From NCBI GenBank assembly GCA_045538175.1, contig JAZSQZ010000137.1, forward strand, positions 1 to 49,270: a stretch of DNA of 49,270 bases, given 5' to 3'. A program made the position numbers and the translations under genes. A model generated the notes under the pieces. The model was not told the DNA's origin. It worked only from the letters and a program-made list of their open reading frames with translations, and did not search any database. Shown here one piece after another: positions 23,415 to 30,604 of the stretch; the stretch's first letter is position 1; each line of letters starts with the position of its first letter. The DNA comes from JAZSQZ01 sp045538175 (lineage in GTDB: Bacteria; Bacillota; Clostridia; Christensenellales; UBA1242).

Positions 23415-23554
23415 AGATAATCTCCCTTTAATATCTATATTATAGTAAAAATAGGTTAGTTTTGCAAATATACGCACCCAAATTTTAAAAAAATAATAAA
23501 AAACATTATGAAACAAAACTTAAAAATGTTAAAATAACAAAAAGGAAGAATAAT

Positions 23555-24763
23555 ATGTTTAAGTTGTATTGCAGATTATATCAATCAATTATGAAAGTTG
23601 GTATGAATTTTATTAAGTGGAAAAAACCTGAAATGGTTTCGGGCGAAAACTCAACCGATAAAATCCCAGAAATTCTAAAAGAAAAAGGGATAGACACTGT
23701 ACTTGTTGTTACAGATAAGGGGATTGTTAACTTAAAGTTGCACGAAAACTTGCTCAAAGTTTTAAAAGATAACAAAATCAAGTATTTCTTATACGATAAA
23801 ACTGTTCCAAACCCAACAATTGCTAACATCGAAGAAGGTGTTAACATATATAAGGAAAACAATTGTGCAGGTATCATAACAATCGGTGGGGGTTCTCCTA
23901 TGGATTGTGCCAAGGGGATTGGTGCAAGAATTGCAAATCCAAACAAAACAATCACAAAAATGCGTGGTCTTTTAAAGGTTAAAAACAAATTGCCTTTACT
24001 TATCGCAATCCCAACAACAGCAGGCACCGGAAGCGAAACTACTGTTGCAGCTGTTATAACCGATGGCGATACCCACGAAAAATATGCTATAAATGATCCA
24101 AAACTCGTACCAGACTATGCTGTTTTAGACCCAAAACTTACACTTTCACTTCCAGCATCTCTTACAGCAACCACAGGTATGGACGCTCTAACTCACGCAG
24201 TCGAAGCATATATCGGCAACTCAAACACAAAAGAAACCAAACAAAATGCTGTTATGGCAGTTAAACTTATCTTTAGGAATTTATCAAAAGCAGTCAAAAA
24301 TGGTGGCGACGTTGAAGCAAGAGAAAATATGCAAAAGGCAGCCTTTATGGCAGGTGTTGCCTTTACTCGTGCATATGTAGGAAATGTCCACTCTCTAGCA
24401 CACGCCTTAGGTGGCGAATATTCTGTGCCACACGGACTTGCAAACGCAATATTGCTCCCAAGGGTTTTAGAGTTTTATGGAAAAAGCATCTACAAAAAGA
24501 TTTATAAACTTTGTGATGAAGCTGAAATATTGACAATTCACAAAAACCCAAAAGAAAGATGCGAAGCATTTATTGCAAGGATTGACGAAATGAACAAGAA
24601 TTTCGATATTCCAACTTATATCGACGCAATCAAAAAAGCCGACCTTAACAAACTTGCAAAAAGAGCATATAAGGAAAGCAACCCACTATATCCTGTTCCT
24701 AAAATTATGAGCGTAAAAGATTTTGAGAAAATTTATGATGATTTGCTTATAAATAAGTATTAA
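23555..24763 (+). CDS. Iron-containing alcohol dehydrogenase
   Basis: 402 residues. NAD(P)-binding GGGSPMDCAKG, AIPTTAGTGSETT, and the metal region: Asp near DPKLTLSLP, GMDALTHAVEAY and HSLAHALGGEYSVPHG with the family His ligands. Group III alcohol dehydrogenases of this type oxidise or reduce short alcohols, lactaldehyde or butanol. N-terminal extension of about 28 residues before the first strand. RBS AAAGGAAG. Monocistronic. Confidence 0.9.
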   Translation: MFKLYCRLYQSIMKVGMNFIKWKKPEMVSGENSTDKIPEILKEKGIDTVLVVTDKGIVNLKLHENLLKVLKDNKIKYFLYDKTVPNPTIANIEEGVNIYKENNCAGIITIGGGSPMDCAKGIGARIANPNKTITKMRGLLKVKNKLPLLIAIPTTAGTGSETTVAAVITDGDTHEKYAINDPKLVPDYAVLDPKLTLSLPASLTATTGMDALTHAVEAYIGNSNTKETKQNAVMAVKLIFRNLSKAVKNGGDVEARENMQKAAFMAGVAFTRAYVGNVHSLAHALGGEYSVPHGLANAILLPRVLEFYGKSIYKKIYKLCDEAEILTIHKNPKERCEAFIARIDEMNKNFDIPTYIDAIKKADLNKLAKRAYKESNPLYPVPKIMSVKDFEKIYDDLLINKY

Positions 24764-24813
24764 AATGTTTTACTAAAAATTGTTATTTTGTATAATTAAA
24801 TTAGGTGAATTAA

Positions 24814-25500
24814 ATGAAAACTATAGACGAAAATTTCTTCAAACAAAAAGTTAAAGTTAAAACCTTAGAAGAACAACTCGAACCAGACGAAAAAGTGCTC
24901 TGGAAAGGTTGTCCTAAAAAGACATCTTATGCAATCAACAAAAGTATTCAAATGATGCCCATCGCTATCATTTGGGGTCTTATCGATTTTGGTTTGCTTT
25001 TTGGTATTATTATTCCACAAGGTGTTTTTGCTGAAGCTTGGTTTTTCTTGATTCCTTTCTTTGCGTTGCACCTTATGCCTGTTTGGATTTGGCTTGCTCA
25101 ACTTATAAAAGCATCAAAGGAACTTAGGGGCACAAAATACGTAATTACAAATAGACGAATTTTGGAATTTAAAAGTGGATATGGATATATAAGCACTTCT
25201 GTAGAAATTTCAAAACTAACTTCAGTTTCAATCAAAAGAAGTGGTATTGATAAACTTTTGCTTGTTGGCGATATTTACTTGTCAGCAAAATCAGGCAACC
25301 TTGTTTTGTTTGATATTCCAAGAAGCGAATTTATCTATGGCAAAATTCGTGAAATGCACGAAACAAAAGCAAAATCAAAAGACGGCATCAAGTTTTATGA
25401 AGAACATAACGAGTGCTTACACTGTGGCTCATTTTTCCCACTAGAAGAAGCAAAGTGTCCAAACTGTGGCGCACCAATCAAAAACAAAAAGAAAAAATAA
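24814..25500 (+). CDS. Membrane protein with bacterial PH domain and C-terminal zinc ribbon
   Basis: 228 residues. LEEQLEPDEKVLWKG precedes two hydrophobic helices (about 47-68 and 75-98), a bPH2-type domain (TKYVITNRRILEFKSG to LFDIPRSEF, about 108-175), and a terminal zinc ribbon CLHCGSFFPLEEAKCPNCGAPI. Function unknown. Promoter TATAAT at 24791-24796, RBS TTAGGTGA. It shares the zinc-ribbon-tail design with the next gene, although the rest differs. Confidence 0.75.
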   Translation: MKTIDENFFKQKVKVKTLEEQLEPDEKVLWKGCPKKTSYAINKSIQMMPIAIIWGLIDFGLLFGIIIPQGVFAEAWFFLIPFFALHLMPVWIWLAQLIKASKELRGTKYVITNRRILEFKSGYGYISTSVEISKLTSVSIKRSGIDKLLLVGDIYLSAKSGNLVLFDIPRSEFIYGKIREMHETKAKSKDGIKFYEEHNECLHCGSFFPLEEAKCPNCGAPIKNKKKK

Positions 25501-25505
25501 AAAAC

Positions 25506-25533
25506 AAAAAGATACTTTCTATAGTATCTTTTT
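25506..25533 (+). terminator. Intrinsic terminator
   Basis: AAAAAGATAC, eight-nt loop, GTATCTTTTT. Confidence 0.88.
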
Positions 25534-25996
25534 TATTTTTCCCGTCCGTTCGTATCGTTCGGGTCTAAACTTATTTGTTTTAAAGGGGAACACTGTATGT
25601 GTGTTTTTTGCAAACTCTTTGGTCGGGGTATAAAAAATATAAAAATTTTAATGTGTTTTTGGTGTTGTTTTTGTTTTCCTAAATTACTAATTTTAAAAAT
25701 AAAAAACAGGACCGAGTGGTCGAAAGATTTTTATTTAACATATATAAATGTTTGGTATAGGTGTTGTTTTTATCTAAATTATAAAATTTAAAAACAGGCA
25801 AAAATGCTTGTTTTGGGGCTCAAACTTGGTTTCTGCCTATGTGTTTTGGGTGTGTTCAATAAAACCCTAAAAACAAAAACAAATTGTCAAAAAACTTAAA
25901 TTTTGCCCTTGTTTTTAAAAATTATGGTTAAAACTGTTTTTCTTTTTTTTACAAATTAGATATAATCAAAATATAGCAAAAGAAAAGGGTTATAAT
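25534..25996. other. 463-nt region without a convincing gene
   Basis: AT-rich DNA. The only notable parts are a GC-richer patch near 25550-25566 with repeated GTTCG words and CCCG/CGGG ends, which could fold weakly, and a 64-codon Cys/Phe-rich ORF at 25597-25791 with AAAGGGGA upstream that looks like chance. I see no known RNA. Confidence 0.4.
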
Positions 25997-26794
25997 ATGA
26001 AAAAGAAAAACAAATTTTGGTTAATCTTAAGTATACTTGTAACAATCATTAGCGCTATTGCTATTGTTGTTTTCGAAGCCGGCAATGAGCCTGTTTTTAA
26101 TAGCGACGCCGAAAAGATTGTTTTGATTGAAACCGAGATTGAAAGCGAGCGTGTGCAGGATTATCCATATGGTTATGTGTACAAAGTAAGAATTGATTGT
26201 GACATAGAAAACATCTCAAACGATTCCTTACTTGTTAAAATGTACTATACTGTAAAAACTGTTGACGGAAGCGAAACTTACGAAATCGAAAGTCCAAACG
26301 CAAAAGTAATGGAAGCAAACACCGAGTATAATGCTTGGGCAGAATTTTCTCACCCAACAAAAAATTATGGTGTTTTAGAAAAAGTTTCTGTATCAGTAAA
26401 CGGTGGTGAAGTCACCGAACTTTTGCCTAAGAAAGATATGCCAATGACAACCGGTGCAATGGTTTCAGCAGTATTCTTTATTGCAGGCGTTGTAGGCATA
26501 GTTATGTTTGCTAAAAAAGGTAAATTCCCAATTGGCGAAATTAGTGAAGAAGAATATAACGAACACTTCGGTGGTGGTTACGACCCAGATAGAGATTATG
26601 ACGACGATGACGATGATGACCACGATCATGACAGCGAAGAAATAAGAGCCTTAAGGGAAGAAATCGAAAAAGAAAAGTTGCAGTCAACTCTAACTGAAAT
26701 GAGAAGCAAAAAACCAAAACATTGCGAATATTGTGGTGCAAAAAACAAAGGTGGAGAAACACAATGTTCAAACTGCGGCGCAAGATTAAAATAA
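25997..26794 (+). CDS. Membrane-anchored protein with acidic linker and zinc ribbon
   Basis: 265 residues. N-terminal hydrophobic helix (7-27), an extracytoplasmic beta-rich domain (about 35-148, FxxE-like, IENISNDSLLVKMYYTVK), a second helix (152-174), then a cytoplasmic tail. The tail contains a run of Asp with His (DDDDDDDHDHD), a helical segment (EEIRALREEIEKEK) and a C-terminal zinc ribbon CEYCGAKNKGGETQCSNCGARLK (paired Cys about 246/249 and 257/260). No recognised function. A fragment nearly identical to its last 16 codons lies 0.75 kb downstream. Confidence 0.7.
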   Translation: MKKKNKFWLILSILVTIISAIAIVVFEAGNEPVFNSDAEKIVLIETEIESERVQDYPYGYVYKVRIDCDIENISNDSLLVKMYYTVKTVDGSETYEIESPNAKVMEANTEYNAWAEFSHPTKNYGVLEKVSVSVNGGEVTELLPKKDMPMTTGAMVSAVFFIAGVVGIVMFAKKGKFPIGEISEEEYNEHFGGGYDPDRDYDDDDDDDHDHDSEEIRALREEIEKEKLQSTLTEMRSKKPKHCEYCGAKNKGGETQCSNCGARLK

Positions 26795-26798
26795 CAAA

Positions 26799-26823
26799 AA
26801 AAGACCACATTTCGTGGTCTTTT
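26799..26823. terminator. Bidirectional terminator
   Basis: AAAAGACCAC, loop ATTTC, GTGGTCTTTT. Confidence 0.9.
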
Positions 26824-26833
26824 ATTTTTTGTT

Positions 26834-27481
26834 TTATTCAAACAACTCATCAGTGTCGTCCATTGTAATCGGTCTATCAAGTTTAGGGCCAGTTATAATA
26901 GGCTCTGCTTGTTGTGTAGGTTTTGCAAGACCAGGATCTTCAACAATATTTTCTTCTTGTGCTTTAAGTTGTCCAAACCTTTCTGTCCATAAAGAAATGT
27001 TTTCTGCACTTGGAGTTTCTTCAAAATTAGGGTTTATTGTGAAGTTTTGTTCTTTTGAAAAGAAACACCCAACAACAAGCGATGGTTGAATAAATATTTC
27101 GCCTTGTTCGTTTGTGTAGCAATAAGCATCTTCACCGCCTAAGGTTTCGCAAGTCACATTTGGATTTAGGTGAAATTGTTTAGGCAATCTAAGAATAATA
27201 ATATTTGTTGAACCTTTAAACTTCCAATCAGACATTGACGCAATAATTTCGTTCCAAGATTCTTCAAAAGCTTTGCCATCGCCATAAAAACAAGAAGTAT
27301 ATTTAAGTCCAGATTCATGGTCAGGGTCAGGGTTGGTTGGAGGAGGGTTAACTGAAAGTCCGTTCTTAAAAATACTTTTAATTGTGCTTCTTTGTTTTTT
27401 TGTTTCAGTAGCACCTGTTCCGTGTAAAAAATATAAATAGTTTTCGTCAGTTAAAATATCTCTATAGTTTTCTATATTCAT
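26834..27481 (-). CDS. Possible ADP-ribosyltransferase-fold protein
   Basis: 215 residues from ATG 27481 (RBS AAAGGGGG, 8 nt; the upstream ATG at 27508 lacks one). YFLHGTGATETKKQRSTIKSIFKNGLS (about 17-43) resembles the first motif of KptA/DarT-type ADP-ribosyltransferases (HGT, then I/L-x2-GL). Later beta segments (NIIILRLPKQF, GEIFIQPSLVVGCF) could carry the remaining core, and EIFIQPS may hold the acidic residue. The C-terminal 60 residues are Pro/Glu-rich and probably disordered. The assignment is from one motif only. It is flanked by a zinc-ribbon gene and by a relic of that gene, as if inserted there. Confidence 0.45.
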   Translation of the reverse strand: MNIENYRDILTDENYLYFLHGTGATETKKQRSTIKSIFKNGLSVNPPPTNPDPDHESGLKYTSCFYGDGKAFEESWNEIIASMSDWKFKGSTNIIILRLPKQFHLNPNVTCETLGGEDAYCYTNEQGEIFIQPSLVVGCFFSKEQNFTINPNFEETPSAENISLWTERFGQLKAQEENIVEDPGLAKPTQQAEPIITGPKLDRPITMDDTDELFE

Positions 27482-27552
27482 ATATTTTTCCCCCTTTTCA
27501 TTATTCATATTTTATCACAAAGTAGGCAAAAAGTCAAATTTTGTGATTTTTT

Positions 27553-27603
27553 AAACAAGGTGGAGAAACACAATGTTCAAACTGTGGTGCAAGACTTAAA
27601 TAA
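27553..27603 (+). pseudogene. Relic 3' end of a zinc-ribbon gene
   Basis: In-frame KQGGETQCSNCGARLK followed by TAA, nearly identical in DNA (about nine in ten bases) to the last codons of the gene ending at 26794. No matching upstream coding sequence remains. It keeps a terminator behind it. It reads as the left-over end of a paralogue or tandem duplicate. Confidence 0.75.
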
Positions 27604-27623
27604 AAATTGTTAAAATAAAAAAG

Positions 27624-27652
27624 AAAACCCAAACAAATTAAGTTTGGGTTTT
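27624..27652. terminator. Bidirectional terminator beside tRNA-Arg
   Basis: AAAACCCAAAC, seven-nt loop, GTTTGGGTTTT. It serves the tRNA on the minus strand and the relic on the plus strand. Confidence 0.88.
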
Positions 27653-27656
27653 TAAT

Positions 27657-27731
27657 TGGTGCCCCCATCTGGAATTGAACCAAAATTAAGAACTCCGGAA
27701 ATTCTTGTGCTATCCGTTACACTATGGGGAC
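27657..27731 (-). tRNA. tRNA-Arg (anticodon CCG)
   Basis: Minus strand: acceptor GTCCCCA with TGGGGGC (one G-U), D-arm TAGTGTAACGGATAGCAC, anticodon stem AGAAT/GTTCT with loop TTCCGGA giving anticodon CCG, T-arm TTTGG/CCAGA with loop TTCAATT, discriminator A and encoded CCA. The T-stem has a wobble pair. It reads CGG codons, which are rare in this AT-rich window. Confidence 0.93.
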
Positions 27732-27932
27732 AAGTTTTGGTTTTTATTGATAATTTTTTTAAAATATTTAAAAGAAAAGGGTTGTTTTTTTGCAAAACGC
27801 CTAAAACCAAGCAAAAACAAGTGTTAACTTGTGGATAAGTTGGTTTTTGTTTTCTTTTATAGTATAAGTTATTTGTAAAAGTTTTGCAAGTTGTTGGTTT
27901 CGCCCTTATTTTACAAATTTTTCCTAAAAAGA

Positions 27933-27962
27933 TTGTTATTTTCTAAATTTATGTGTTACAAT
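27933..27962 (+). promoter_or_regulatory. Promoter of DUF951 gene giving a leaderless mRNA
   Basis: TTGTTA, 18 nt, TACAAT, then only 6 nt to the ATG at 27969. No Shine-Dalgarno is present. Confidence 0.6.
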
Positions 27963-27968
27963 ACTTTT

Positions 27969-28133
27969 ATGATACAGTTAGGGGACAAAATTACAACAAA
28001 AAAACAACACCCTTGTGGTTCTAACACTTGGACTGTTGTAAGAGTTGGTGCCGATTATAAAATCAAATGTGATGGGTGTGGCCATATTGTTATGGTTGAC
28101 CTTGCAAAATTAAAGAAAATGATGAAGGTTTAG
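27969..28133 (+). CDS. DUF951 family protein
   Basis: 54 residues from ATG 27969; the upstream in-frame extension to 27891 is low-complexity and precedes the promoter. The family pattern is clear: LGDKITTKKQHPCGSNTW, VRVGADYKIKCDGCGHIVMV. The three Cys and nearby His suggest a metal site. DUF951 is a small Firmicutes protein of unknown function, often near core housekeeping genes. The stop is 2 nt before the GTG of the signal peptidase gene. Confidence 0.88.
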   Translation: MIQLGDKITTKKQHPCGSNTWTVVRVGADYKIKCDGCGHIVMVDLAKLKKMMKV

Positions 28134-28135
28134 TC

Positions 28136-28822
28136 GTGGAAGAAACAAAAAAGCAAAACGAAAAAAAACAGGGTAGAAAGTGGTACACAGTCGCAGGTTC
28201 GATTGTGGTTTTTTCACTTTTAATTGTTGTTATGCTTTATGCAATATTTTGCTTTATTTTTCCTAGCACAAAAGTTGTTGGGGTTTCGATGAAACCTTCG
28301 CTTAATAATTATGTTGAGCTTGTAGACGGCAAAGATGACGCCTTTTACGAAGAATCAGAGTTTCAAGACACAATATATGTAAATAGGTTTAATAAAGGCT
28401 CTGTAGGGGACATAATTGTCCTAAATAAAGACGGCAAAAATGTCGTAAAAAGGATTATCGCAACAAGCAATCAAACCTTAAGCATCAAAAAAGAAAGTGA
28501 TGGGTATTATTACTTTTATAGAGATGGCGAAAAACTTCAAGAAGAATATATAAAAGACAGAAGCGCTATGAATCTTACATATTACGGAAAGTTTTTAGCA
28601 ACATACGGTGGGGATACAATAAAAATTCAAGACGGTTGCGTGTTTGTTTTGGGTGATAACAGGGGATACAGTTATGATTGTGCATCATATGATTATAAAA
28701 TCTACACAAAGGATACAATCGTTGGCACAGTAGCAATTCAATTAGACTATAAAGACAACATACTTGCGTGGTTATGGAGAAATTTCTGGGGCTTGTTTGG
28801 TCTAACTGAGCAACCAGCATAA
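28136..28822 (+). CDS. lepB: Signal peptidase I (GTG start)
   Basis: 228 residues. One membrane helix (about 18-42), catalytic Ser51 in VVGVSMKPSL, catalytic Lys105 in NVVKRIIA, and the box E region GDNRGYSYD. It cleaves signal peptides of secreted proteins on the outer face of the membrane. An insertion of about 25 residues after box B (residues 60-82) is longer than usual. It is co-transcribed with DUF951, with GAAGG just upstream of the GTG. Confidence 0.9.
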   Translation: MEETKKQNEKKQGRKWYTVAGSIVVFSLLIVVMLYAIFCFIFPSTKVVGVSMKPSLNNYVELVDGKDDAFYEESEFQDTIYVNRFNKGSVGDIIVLNKDGKNVVKRIIATSNQTLSIKKESDGYYYFYRDGEKLQEEYIKDRSAMNLTYYGKFLATYGGDTIKIQDGCVFVLGDNRGYSYDCASYDYKIYTKDTIVGTVAIQLDYKDNILAWLWRNFWGLFGLTEQPA

Positions 28823-28832
28823 AAAGAACAAT

Positions 28833-28860
28833 AAAAAACAGAGTTTAGGCTCTGTTTTTT
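28833..28860. terminator. Bidirectional terminator
   Basis: AAAAAACAGAG, loop TTTAGG, CTCTGTTTTTT. Confidence 0.92.
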
Positions 28861-29627
28861 TAATCTTTGTAAAAGTTGATTTGTGGCGAATTTACAACCC
28901 CACGGCTTGTGTTTTGTGATATATTTGCTTCTTGAATAAACTTATCTATAATGCCTTCGTTAAAGAAACTGAAATTTTCGGTTGTTGCAAAGATAATATG
29001 GTCACAAAGTTTTATGCCGATTATAGAAAGTGCTACAAAAAGTTGTTTTGTAAATTCTAAATCCTGCCTTGAAGGATTTGCTGAGCCTTCCGGGTGAGTG
29101 TGGCAAACAATAACGCCTTTTGAGTTATACATCAACACTTTTTGTATAAGGTCTCTAAAATCTATAGAAACTTTGTCTAAAGAATTGTCGCCAAAGATTT
29201 CGTACTTTATAACTTCGTTTTTTGTGTTTAAATAAATTATATAAAATTTTTCAGTTGAACTAGATACGGCGATATCTTCAAAGTAATTTATAATTTGAGA
29301 AGGGCAGGTTAGAACTGTCTTTTGTTTCATTTTGCTTGTGCGATATGCAAAAGGAATTTTACCACAAACAGAAATAAGGTTTGCAGCAACTTCACCTATA
29401 CCTTTAACTTGCATCAAGATTTTAGGATTTGCATCTAAAACTGCCGAAAACGAACCAAACTTTTTTATAAGGTCGTGTGCGATAGGGTTTGTGTCTTTTC
29501 TAGGGATAACGAAAGATAAAAGAAGTTCCAACTGTTGATGTTCTGGCAAATTTTCAAAGCCGATTGTGTTGGTTGTTTCTCTTAATCTTTCTCTATGACC
29601 CTTGTGTATGTTTTCTTTTTCTTCCAT
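28860..29627 (-). CDS. radC: RadC/YeeS-type JAB-domain protein
   Basis: 255 residues. N-terminal helix-hairpin-helix region (KGHRERLR, GSFSAVLDA, VKGIGEVAANLI) and a JAB/MPN metal domain with HTHPEGSANPSRQD (176-189), matching HxHPxGxxxPSxxD. RadC proteins were once linked to DNA repair but their role is unsettled. RBS GAAGAAAAAG. Monocistronic. Confidence 0.88.
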   Translation of the reverse strand: MEEKENIHKGHRERLRETTNTIGFENLPEHQQLELLLSFVIPRKDTNPIAHDLIKKFGSFSAVLDANPKILMQVKGIGEVAANLISVCGKIPFAYRTSKMKQKTVLTCPSQIINYFEDIAVSSSTEKFYIIYLNTKNEVIKYEIFGDNSLDKVSIDFRDLIQKVLMYNSKGVIVCHTHPEGSANPSRQDLEFTKQLFVALSIIGIKLCDHIIFATTENFSFFNEGIIDKFIQEANISQNTSRGVVNSPQINFYKD

Positions 29628-29678
29628 ATAAAAAGTATAACATAAAAGGTTTAAATTTTACTATTAAATAATAAACAA

Positions 29679-29704
29679 AAAATAACCTAATCAAAGGTTA
29701 TTTT
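29679..29704 (-). terminator. Terminator of the Smr gene
   Basis: AAAATAACCT, loop AATCAA, AGGTTATTTT. The stop codon is inside the stem. Confidence 0.82.
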
Positions 29705-30048
29705 ATTTTGTTTATGATAATCAAGGTTATGCCACTGTTTAGGTTTATAAGGTCAGGGTCAAGGATAAGTTCGGGTGCACTTAGCACAATCCTTTCGTAT
29801 AAAGGGTGGGTTTTTGCAAAGTTTTCGCCCTTGATAAAGTCAAAAATCTTCTTTTCCTTTTTTAGAATCATAAGTTCTGTTTCAAGTTGTTTTTTTATTT
29901 CGCCCCCAACACCACCAGAACCATATCCGTGAATTATTTTTAAAAAATCGTCTTTTTGAAGGGCCGAACACTCAATTTCTCTTATTGCTCTTGCGATTGC
30001 AACATCAACAGGTGGGTGGTCGTCTTTTATGTTTATTCGTCTTATCAT
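29698..30048 (-). CDS. Stand-alone Smr-domain protein
   Basis: 116 residues. The Smr core is INIKDDHPPVDVAIARAIREIE, then LKIIHGYGSGGVGGEIKKQL (37-56) with the HGxGxG motif. Smr domains act as nucleases on DNA or RNA, for example on collided ribosomes. The conserved LDLH start reads INIKDDHPP, a weaker form. It is an unusually short protein without the MutS2 parts. A weak AAGG lies just before the ATG. Confidence 0.78.
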   Translation of the reverse strand: MIRRINIKDDHPPVDVAIARAIREIECSALQKDDFLKIIHGYGSGGVGGEIKKQLETELMILKKEKKIFDFIKGENFAKTHPLYERIVLSAPELILDPDLINLNSGITLIIINKIK

Positions 30049-30208
30049 ACCTTAAGAATACACCAAAAACCCTAAAAAACCAACAAAATAATTGTTTTTT
30101 GCAACAAAATTAAGGAAAAATATCGATAATCATTAGGAAAATAAAAGAGTTTATGGTATAATTTAGGTATCCGATGGGGGAAATTTTATTTAAAAAAGGA
30201 GTTAATTT

Positions 30209-30481
30209 ATGAACAAAGGAGATCTTATCGTAGCTATTGCAAATCAAGCAGGCTTTACACAAAAAGACGCTGATGATGCATACAAAGCATTTGTTGCTGT
30301 TGTTACAGATGCATTAAAAAGAGGGGAAGATGTAGCACTTGCTGGTTTTGGTACATTTAAAGTAAAAGCTAAAGCAGCAAGAAAAGGTATCAATCCAAAA
30401 ACTAAAGAACAAATTGATATCCCAGCATGCAAAGTTCCAACTTTCAAATTTGGAAAGAGCTTTAAAGATTCTGTCCAATAA
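30209..30481 (+). CDS. hup: HU family DNA-binding protein
   Basis: 90 residues, the full length of HU. MNKGDLIVAIANQAG at the start, GFGTFKVKAKAARKGINPKTKEQIDIPA in the DNA-binding arm, and VPTFKFGKSFKDSV at the end. Histone-like DNA bending protein. TATAAT at 30157-30162 and RBS AAAAAAGGAGTTAA suggest strong expression. Confidence 0.96.
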   Translation: MNKGDLIVAIANQAGFTQKDADDAYKAFVAVVTDALKRGEDVALAGFGTFKVKAKAARKGINPKTKEQIDIPACKVPTFKFGKSFKDSVQ

Positions 30482-30500
30482 TTTAAAAATTAACTTAACA

Positions 30501-30532
30501 AAAAAATACTATCTTAATTGATAGTATTTTTT
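30501..30532 (+). terminator. Terminator of the HU gene
   Basis: AAAAAATACTATC, loop TTAATT, GATAGTATTTTTTT. Confidence 0.92.
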
Positions 30533-30568
30533 TATTCTAAATTATAAAAACATAAAAATTCTAATAAA

Positions 30569-30599
30569 AAAACAAGAGTTATAAAAACTCTTGTTTTTT
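30569..30599 (-). terminator. Terminator of the giant lipoprotein gene
   Basis: AAACAAGAGT, loop TATAAAA, ACTCTTGTTT, T run on the minus strand. Confidence 0.9.
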
Positions 30600-30604
30600 G
30601 TTTT

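Noticed and set aside
25597..25791. 64-codon Cys/Phe-rich ORF with AAAGGGGA upstream
   Set aside because: Composition is that of random AT-rich DNA and no conserved motif is visible.
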